From positions 1-10,935 of the forward strand of contig JBBKWZ010000284.1 of the NCBI GenBank assembly GCA_037969195.1: DNA of 10,935 nucleotides, read 5' to 3'. The position numbers were made by a program, and so were the translations under genes. This DNA is from JAHEJB01 sp037969195. GTDB lineage: Bacteria; Bacteroidota; Rhodothermia; Rhodothermales; Rubricoccaceae. The notes below the pieces were generated by a model. It saw nothing but the letters and a program-made list of their open reading frames with translations. It was not told the origin of the DNA and ran no database searches. Positions 6,418-10,935 of this stretch are shown here, one piece after another; the first letter of the stretch is position 1; each line of letters opens with the position of its first letter.

Positions 6418-7701
6418 ATGCATATCCTCTACGTTTATCAGTTCTACAACAGCCCGGATTGCAGCACGACGGCAAAGCATCACGGGGTCATTCGGTATTT
6501 AGTTGAGGAGGGACACACCGTCTCCCTGGTGACGAGCCGGACGTTTCTCGATCAACGGATCACAAACGAGTTCGAATGGCTGCCTGAAGGCGTTGACGCC
6601 GTCCACATTTCTGTGCCCTACGAAAACGAAATGGGCGTCGCCAGACGCGGGCTTGCGTTTGCGAGCTACGTCGTACGCGCACTGGTGTCGGGCGTAAAAA
6701 TGGAAAAGCCTGATGTCGTGTTCGGGATTTCAACGCCACTTACGGCCGCATGGACAGCTCGACAAATTGCCCGCATCAAACGCGTGCCCTGGGTGTTCGA
6801 GGTCAAAGACCTGTGGCCCCTCGTGCCAATCGAAGTAGGTGCGATCAAGAATAAGATGGCCCAGCGCGCGCTATACAGGATGGAGCGAAAGCTGTACGAG
6901 AGCGCTGCTCACGTGGTCTCACTCTCGCCCGGAATGACCGAGTACATCGTAAAGACTGGAACACCAGAAGAGAAAGTCACCACCATTGTGAACGGAACCG
7001 ACTTTTACTTGATTGACCGGCCCAATGAAGCCAGACTCGCGGCGATTAAGGCCAAGCACGGTCTCACTGGAAATAAGGTCATTCTCTACGGCGGCAAGTT
7101 CGGGCGGATGAATGACATCCCAACGCTTCTTCGCGCTGCGAAACTGCTGCAACACCGCGATGATCTCCATTTTGTGTTCATAGGGTATGGATTCCTCCAG
7201 CCGCAAGTAGACGAAGCTGCCGCGAGCCTACCTAACGTGACCACAATTCCGACGTTGGCAAAGCATCAGATGCTCGAGTGGTTTCGACTTGCCGACCTCT
7301 CGCTCGTCACGTTCATCGACGTGCCGTCGCTTGGCACGAATTCCCCTTCGAAACTTTACGATAGTCTGGGCGGAGGAACGCCTGTCGTCGTCACGAACCC
7401 TGGGTGGACAAAGGACCTCATCGAGCGCGAGGACGTTGGTTTTTACGTTCCGACAGGCAACGACGCTGAACTGGCGGCTACCATCGAACGCGCGTTTGCG
7501 GATGAAGAAGCACTTGCCGCTATGGCCGCGCGAGGACGCGCCCTCGCCGAACGCGATTTCGATCGCCGAGAGCACGTGAAGGTGCTTGAAGCGATATTGG
7601 AGGCGGCAGCCAACGGAGAATCGCCAAAGAAGCGCATCGAGGCACTGAACGATGTGCCGAATGGCTCGAAAGCGGCGAAGAGCGCCGCGGCCGTTGCCTA
7701 G
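6418..7701 (+). CDS. GT4-family glycosyltransferase, WbuB-like
   Basis: A cytoplasmic, membrane-associated retaining glycosyltransferase of GT-B fold (427 aa) expected to add a sugar to a lipid-linked glycan. The N-terminal half begins with ILYVYQFYNSPDCSTTAKHH (3-22) and has the VFEVKDLWPLVPIEVGAI segment (126-143) typical of WbuB/CapM-like enzymes. The C-terminal donor domain shows VNGTD (191-195), LYGGKFGRMND (223-233), FIGYG (255-259) and SPSKLYDSLGGGTPVVV (309-325). In the usual E-x7-E donor motif the first acidic position appears to be D315 and the second is not obvious, so that motif is degenerate. The last 25 or so residues are an alanine- and lysine-rich tail that looks unstructured. 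WbuB of E. coli O26 is a putative N-acetyl-fucosamine transferase, but sequence alone does not give the donor here. The gene overlaps the opposite-strand GT2 gene by 4 bases at its end. Confidence 0.87.
   Translation: MHILYVYQFYNSPDCSTTAKHHGVIRYLVEEGHTVSLVTSRTFLDQRITNEFEWLPEGVDAVHISVPYENEMGVARRGLAFASYVVRALVSGVKMEKPDVVFGISTPLTAAWTARQIARIKRVPWVFEVKDLWPLVPIEVGAIKNKMAQRALYRMERKLYESAAHVVSLSPGMTEYIVKTGTPEEKVTTIVNGTDFYLIDRPNEARLAAIKAKHGLTGNKVILYGGKFGRMNDIPTLLRAAKLLQHRDDLHFVFIGYGFLQPQVDEAAASLPNVTTIPTLAKHQMLEWFRLADLSLVTFIDVPSLGTNSPSKLYDSLGGGTPVVVTNPGWTKDLIEREDVGFYVPTGNDAELAATIERAFADEEALAAMAARGRALAERDFDRREHVKVLEAILEAAANGESPKKRIEALNDVPNGSKAAKSAAAVA
7672..7688. terminator. GC-rich hairpin at the convergent gene ends
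   Basis: GCGGCG and CGCCGC form a perfect 6-bp stem around a 5-base loop, inside the last codons of the GT4 gene. Read leftward it lies 10 bases past the GT2 stop and is followed by TTT; read rightward a TTTT comes 14 bases later. It may end GT2 transcripts or act in both directions, but the T runs are poor. Confidence 0.33.
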
Positions 7702-8690
7702 GTTTTCGTCTTCCACCTCCTTAGCTCAGCGTGGTAGACGGCAGGGTCGATGAAAGCACCGTCTTTCCCAAAAAGGCCCAGTGCAAAAGCTCGGGCGTTT
7801 GTTTTTAACCGAAGCCGCCAATCCCATCCGCGCTTGAATGATTCAACCGAATCTGTGATCAGGTAACCGGCGTGGAATAGAATCTGGCGAAGGCGCCGCT
7901 TCCTCCATCCAAGTTTCTTCCAGATCAAATGGCGGTTGCGGAGGTAGTAGCAGTACTTCCAGTGCTGATCGTCGGGCCTCAGAACATAGGCTGGATCCCC
8001 AGTGAGCAGCTGCTTCAGTGGGGATTCCACGTGCTTTGAAATCGCTGGGGGCAGCAATCGGTTCACGGCCGTGCGGTTTGCCAACGCTCCCGCTAGTTGC
8101 CCGAAGGCGTGGTAGAAGCGAATCGAGAACTCGGTATCGTCACCAATAATGAACAGGCGGGCATTTGGAAGTCCTATCCGATCTATCACCGATCGATGGA
8201 TGAGCGGCCCCTCGAACGTGAAGATGTCGATCCCTAGCCATCTGTCGTCACCTTCGGGACTTCTGTAGGATTGCGTCGATTCGTCGATGACAGCCTCACT
8301 TCGGGGAAACGAACCGTCAGCGTCTCGCCGCCGAGGTGTGACCACAAGCTTTCCAGAATCGTCTGCCACGCTCAGCAACTCATTCAGGCATTCCGGCTCC
8401 GGCACTACGTCGTCGTCGAGCAGCCATATCCAATCAAATCCCCGCTCATGGGCCAATCTGGTGCCCTCTGAGAAACCACCACTCGCTCCCATATTCGCGG
8501 CTAACGTGTGGACGCGAGCCTCGGGGAAATCTGTAAGGAGCATCTTCGCGGTCCCATCCGTACTCGCATTGTCCAAAACTAGAACTTCATCCGGCAACCG
8601 GGTCTGCGCCTCCAATCCCCGAAGCGCTTGGGCAAGCAGGTCCGCCCGGTTATGAGTGACTACAACTGCACAAACGCGGGGTGCCGCCAT
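7698..8690 (-). CDS. GT2-family glycosyltransferase, GlfT/rhamnosyltransferase-like
   Basis: A GT-A fold inverting glycosyltransferase of 330 aa with no membrane helix, expected to act at the cytoplasmic face. Motifs in order: VVVTHNR at 9-15, LDNASTDGT at 39-47 (nucleotide binding), ANMGASGGFSEG at 65-76, the metal-binding DDD in WLLDDDVVP (89-97), FEGPLIHRSVIDRIGLP at 159-175 and IGDDTEF at 182-188, the usual place of the catalytic base, then YYLRNRHLIWKK (248-259). The N-x-G-x-x-G-G signature and DDD are typical of galactofuranosyl- and rhamnosyltransferases such as GlfT2 and WbbL relatives, so a furanose or deoxyhexose donor is possible but not shown. The ATG at 8690 sits right at the first beta strand; no Shine-Dalgarno is seen. 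It is transcribed opposite to both flanking genes and so has its own promoter, presumably in 8691-8905. Confidence 0.88.
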   Translation of the reverse strand: MAAPRVCAVVVTHNRADLLAQALRGLEAQTRLPDEVLVLDNASTDGTAKMLLTDFPEARVHTLAANMGASGGFSEGTRLAHERGFDWIWLLDDDVVPEPECLNELLSVADDSGKLVVTPRRRDADGSFPRSEAVIDESTQSYRSPEGDDRWLGIDIFTFEGPLIHRSVIDRIGLPNARLFIIGDDTEFSIRFYHAFGQLAGALANRTAVNRLLPPAISKHVESPLKQLLTGDPAYVLRPDDQHWKYCYYLRNRHLIWKKLGWRKRRLRQILFHAGYLITDSVESFKRGWDWRLRLKTNARAFALGLFGKDGAFIDPAVYHAELRRWKTKT

Positions 8691-8905
8691 CTAACAAAAC
8701 GCGAGATACTGGAGTAAAAAGTGCCACCGAAGATAGCATTTATGCGCGTGGCTCTATATTTTGAGTCATTGATATCGAGCATAGACCCGAGGAATTGCCT
8801 AGCGGCCAGTTGCCACACCAACTATTTTTTGCGCCCATCGGTTGACGTGCTCGTCATGACGACGACTCACCCGATCGGGACACGCCGCCCAAGCCTTTCT
8901 TCCCC
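8691..8905. promoter_or_regulatory. Divergent intergenic region between GT2 and C25 peptidase genes
   Basis: This 215-bp region separates two divergent genes. The frame of the peptidase is closed by a TGA at 8843-8845, which limits how far upstream it can start. On the minus strand TATCTTCG (8735-8728) resembles the TAnnTTTG element but has no TTG at proper spacing. A perfect palindrome lies at 8870-8879. Short open frames here look like chance. Confidence 0.5.
8870..8879. promoter_or_regulatory. Perfect 10-bp palindrome upstream of the peptidase gene
   Basis: CCCGATCGGG is its own reverse complement and ends 26 bases before the ATG at 8906. Its position suits a regulator-binding site for the peptidase gene, but a palindrome this short can arise by chance. 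Confidence 0.25.
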
Positions 8906-10935
8906 ATGGTCACCCTGTCGTCGGACTTTCAGATTAGAAAGCATTTTGTTCGCTTAGCAATTTGTACGGTCTGCGCGTTTTCGGCTCTCATCTACAGCGT
9001 TCCTGAGACCGTCGCGCAGTCACCGGATTTCGACCCTTCCTGGTACGATGCTTCGCTGACATATGTGAAGCTAAACGTGGTGGAAGATGGCATCTACGAA
9101 GTCTCGGGGAGCCAGCTTGCGTCGGCTGGGGTCAACCTTGCGGCAATTGACCCGGCAACCCTAAAGATTTTCGAGAGTGGAGAAGAGATTCCAATCTGGT
9201 TCATCGGCGACCAAGCGGCGATGGATGGCACAGATCGGGTACAGTTTGTCGGCCAACGGAATGACGGGGTAGACGAAGACTGGGCTTATTACGAAACGTT
9301 GATTCACGAGCAGCAAACCGCCGACGATGATCTGCAGAGTAGCACGAAGTACAGTCTCTTTACGGACACTCGGACGTACTGGTTGACGTGGTCCGGCGCG
9401 CCGGGCCTCCGGTATACGAATGAAGTCTTGACACCGAGTCCGGGCGCGGTGGACGTCATACGGGTGACGCAATCGTTTCAAACTGAACTGAATTTTTCAC
9501 GGCACAGCGGTGACTCCGACGACAACGGCCATCCGTACTACACGCACGGCGAGGGTGACTACTGGCATACTTTCAATCAGATCTCTATTCGGAGAGATTC
9601 CGTACTGGCAGGCATTCGTTCGTCATTTTTCTCCGGCCTGACGTGGTCGTCAATGACGATCGAGGCTCGCGTAGTTCCCGCCTCGGCAGCACATCACGAT
9701 GTGACACTCAAAGTGCGTCAATGGGGTGGGAACAACGGCGTTTATGTTCCCTTGGACCGGGTCGATTGGACGGGTTACCAACATCAAACGCTCTCTGCAA
9801 CACTGACACAGGATCTGGTCTACACCTTCCAGGGAACCGTGTACGTAGAAGTCGTCTCCGACAATCGATTCTACGACGGTCAAACGCCCAACAAGGTCTT
9901 TACAGATTGGTTCAGGACAACCCTTCTCCGCAACCTCATCGCCCAGAACAATGTTCTCCGTTTCCCGGCGAACGGGAGTGGCAACTACAACTACATGTTG
10001 AGCGGGTTCGATTCGGGCACAATTACCGTCCTCGACCCAATCTCCGGCCAGCGCTTTTCAGGACCAGATGGAGGTAGCGGAAACTTCTCGTTTGGCGACG
10101 CCGGAAACCCTAACGGAACCTACTGGGCGACACAAAACTCGGCAATCCTGACGCCCGTATCGATTTTGGTGGATGCAGGGTCGGATCTGGCAAATCCCAC
10201 CAACGCGGCAGATTACGTAATCATAACTGCGCCAGGCATGCGGGCGCATGCAGACGCTGTGGGCGCTTTCCATGCAGCAAGAGATGGATACTCGGTGCTC
10301 GTCGCGGAGACGCCAAATATCTTCGACCAGTTCGATTATGGGCGGCCGACTCCCGTCGCAATCAGGCGATTTCTCCAAACCAGCCAAACGTGGAGCACAC
10401 CGCCGCGATTTGTCTTGCTATTTGGAGATGCCAGATATGCACATCCACAGCGTGAGCTTCAGTCGTGGGAAGTGCCAACGTACGGCTTTGCCTCATCCGA
10501 CAACTGGTTGGTGCAGGGCCTCGGTGGCAAATACGACATGCAAGAGTTCATGGCAGTTGGCCGCGTTCCGGTCCGAAACGCCGCCGACTCGCAGATCTTC
10601 CTAAACAAACTTGAGAATTACTACGACGCCCCGTTCGCCGAATGGCAACAACGAGCTTACTACCTCACAGGAGGCACAGCGGCCGATCAAGCCGTGTTTC
10701 AGGGGCAGTCCCGCTTGTGGGCTGAAGTGGCGGCAGACGAACCAGCTGGCGTGGATACGTCGTTCTTTTTTAAGACATCGGACTCGACGCTGGACACGTC
10801 GCTCCGCGACTCTATCCGCGTGGCCGTGCAAAGGGGTTCGTCCTTGCTGAGCTACTTCGGCCACTCGTCTTCGCAAACCTGGGAGATCGTAACAGATCCG
10901 GCAAGCGAATTCAACAACCCGGATAGATTGCCCCT
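8906..10935 (+). CDS. C25 (gingipain-family) peptidase, PorU2-like, 3' end missing
   Basis: The frame stays open from ATG 8906 to the window end, giving 676 codons without a stop. Residues 1-38 read as a signal peptide (basic RKHFVR, hydrophobic LAICTVCAFSALIYS, then TVAQ). At about 46-95 lies a segment YVKLNVVEDGIYEVSGSQL...GEEIPIWF typical of the N-terminal part of surface C25 proteins, followed by a beta-rich region to about 430. The Peptidase_C25 domain starts near 435 (ADYVIITAP) and shows PTPVAIRRFL, VLLFGDARY (503-511), ASSDNW (529-534), AVGRVPV (550-556) and YFGHSSSQTWEI (650-661), where H653 is the likely catalytic histidine. The catalytic cysteine should follow just beyond the window. 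The GHSS form, followed by a D-P-x-x-x-x-N-N-P pattern, resembles the long sortase-like PorU2 group better than true gingipains. It would be exported and act at the cell surface; protease or sortase activity cannot be decided here. Confidence 0.82.
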   Translation, partial: MVTLSSDFQIRKHFVRLAICTVCAFSALIYSVPETVAQSPDFDPSWYDASLTYVKLNVVEDGIYEVSGSQLASAGVNLAAIDPATLKIFESGEEIPIWFIGDQAAMDGTDRVQFVGQRNDGVDEDWAYYETLIHEQQTADDDLQSSTKYSLFTDTRTYWLTWSGAPGLRYTNEVLTPSPGAVDVIRVTQSFQTELNFSRHSGDSDDNGHPYYTHGEGDYWHTFNQISIRRDSVLAGIRSSFFSGLTWSSMTIEARVVPASAAHHDVTLKVRQWGGNNGVYVPLDRVDWTGYQHQTLSATLTQDLVYTFQGTVYVEVVSDNRFYDGQTPNKVFTDWFRTTLLRNLIAQNNVLRFPANGSGNYNYMLSGFDSGTITVLDPISGQRFSGPDGGSGNFSFGDAGNPNGTYWATQNSAILTPVSILVDAGSDLANPTNAADYVIITAPGMRAHADAVGAFHAARDGYSVLVAETPNIFDQFDYGRPTPVAIRRFLQTSQTWSTPPRFVLLFGDARYAHPQRELQSWEVPTYGFASSDNWLVQGLGGKYDMQEFMAVGRVPVRNAADSQIFLNKLENYYDAPFAEWQQRAYYLTGGTAADQAVFQGQSRLWAEVAADEPAGVDTSFFFKTSDSTLDTSLRDSIRVAVQRGSSLLSYFGHSSSQTWEIVTDPASEFNNPDRLP

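Noticed and set aside
7228..7716. Open frame of 162 codons on the minus strand
   Set aside because: It overlaps the GT4 donor domain in antisense and also crosses the GT2 gene end; no motif supports it.
8823..8831. TATTTTTTG as a promoter box for the C25 gene
   Set aside because: It has one base too many for TAnnTTTG, and the nearest TTG triplets are 10 or 25 bases away instead of about 20.
8721..8957. Open frame of 78 codons in the region before the C25 gene
   Set aside because: It runs into the signal peptide coding region of the C25 gene in another frame and has no recognisable features.
9643..10077. Open frame of 144 codons on the plus strand
   Set aside because: It is an alternate frame of the C25 gene, whose own frame stays open through the region and carries the family motifs.
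1..10935. Mobile element, CRISPR array, tRNA or rRNA
   Set aside because: No transposase-like frame, no terminal inverted repeats, no spaced direct repeats and no RNA gene signature was seen on either strand.

Overview
The window is part of a surface-polysaccharide locus from a Gram-negative bacterium, most likely of the Bacteroidota/Rhodothermota/Balneolota (FCB) group. The clues are an outer-membrane SLBB export protein, a C-terminal-strand beta-barrel protein, and the first 676 codons of a gingipain-family (C25) surface peptidase of the kind tied to type IX secretion. Base composition looks mid-to-high 50s % G+C by eye, and most genes lack a clear Shine-Dalgarno sequence, which is common in that group. 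I cannot assign a genus.

Layout, left to right. (1) A leftward unit, transcribed from about 5.6 kb towards base 1: a seven-SLBB polysaccharide export protein (2757-5582), a Wzz-type chain-length/co-polymerase protein (1521-2744, GTG start with a strong ribosome site overlapping the previous stop region) and UDP-glucose 6-dehydrogenase (30-1433). A possible further gene begins at the left edge. (2) A 206-bp divergent intergenic region (5583-5788) with two weak, back-to-back Bacteroidota-like promoter candidates. (3) A rightward pair: a small predicted outer-membrane beta-barrel protein (5789-6319) and a GT4 glycosyltransferase resembling WbuB (6418-7701). (4) A leftward GT2 glycosyltransferase (7698-8690) that meets the GT4 gene tail to tail with a 4-bp overlap inside the palindrome CCTAGG. 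(5) A 215-bp divergent region (8691-8905) holding a perfect 10-bp palindrome. (6) A rightward C25-family peptidase (8906 to the window end), cut off after the catalytic histidine region and before the expected cysteine.

How the parts fit: the dehydrogenase supplies UDP-glucuronate, the two glycosyltransferases add sugars to a lipid-linked repeat at the inner membrane, the Wzz-like protein spans the periplasm from the inner membrane and controls length or couples to export, and the SLBB protein would form the outer-membrane conduit. The beta-barrel protein and the C25 protein are surface proteins whose link to the glycan is inferred only from position; known type IX sortases (PorU) are C25 proteins that attach cargo to a lipopolysaccharide, so the neighbourhood is suggestive. 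No flippase, polymerase, initiating transferase or tyrosine kinase is visible. No RNA genes, CRISPR arrays, insertion sequences or long repeats were found, and no gene-free stretch exceeds 300 bases.
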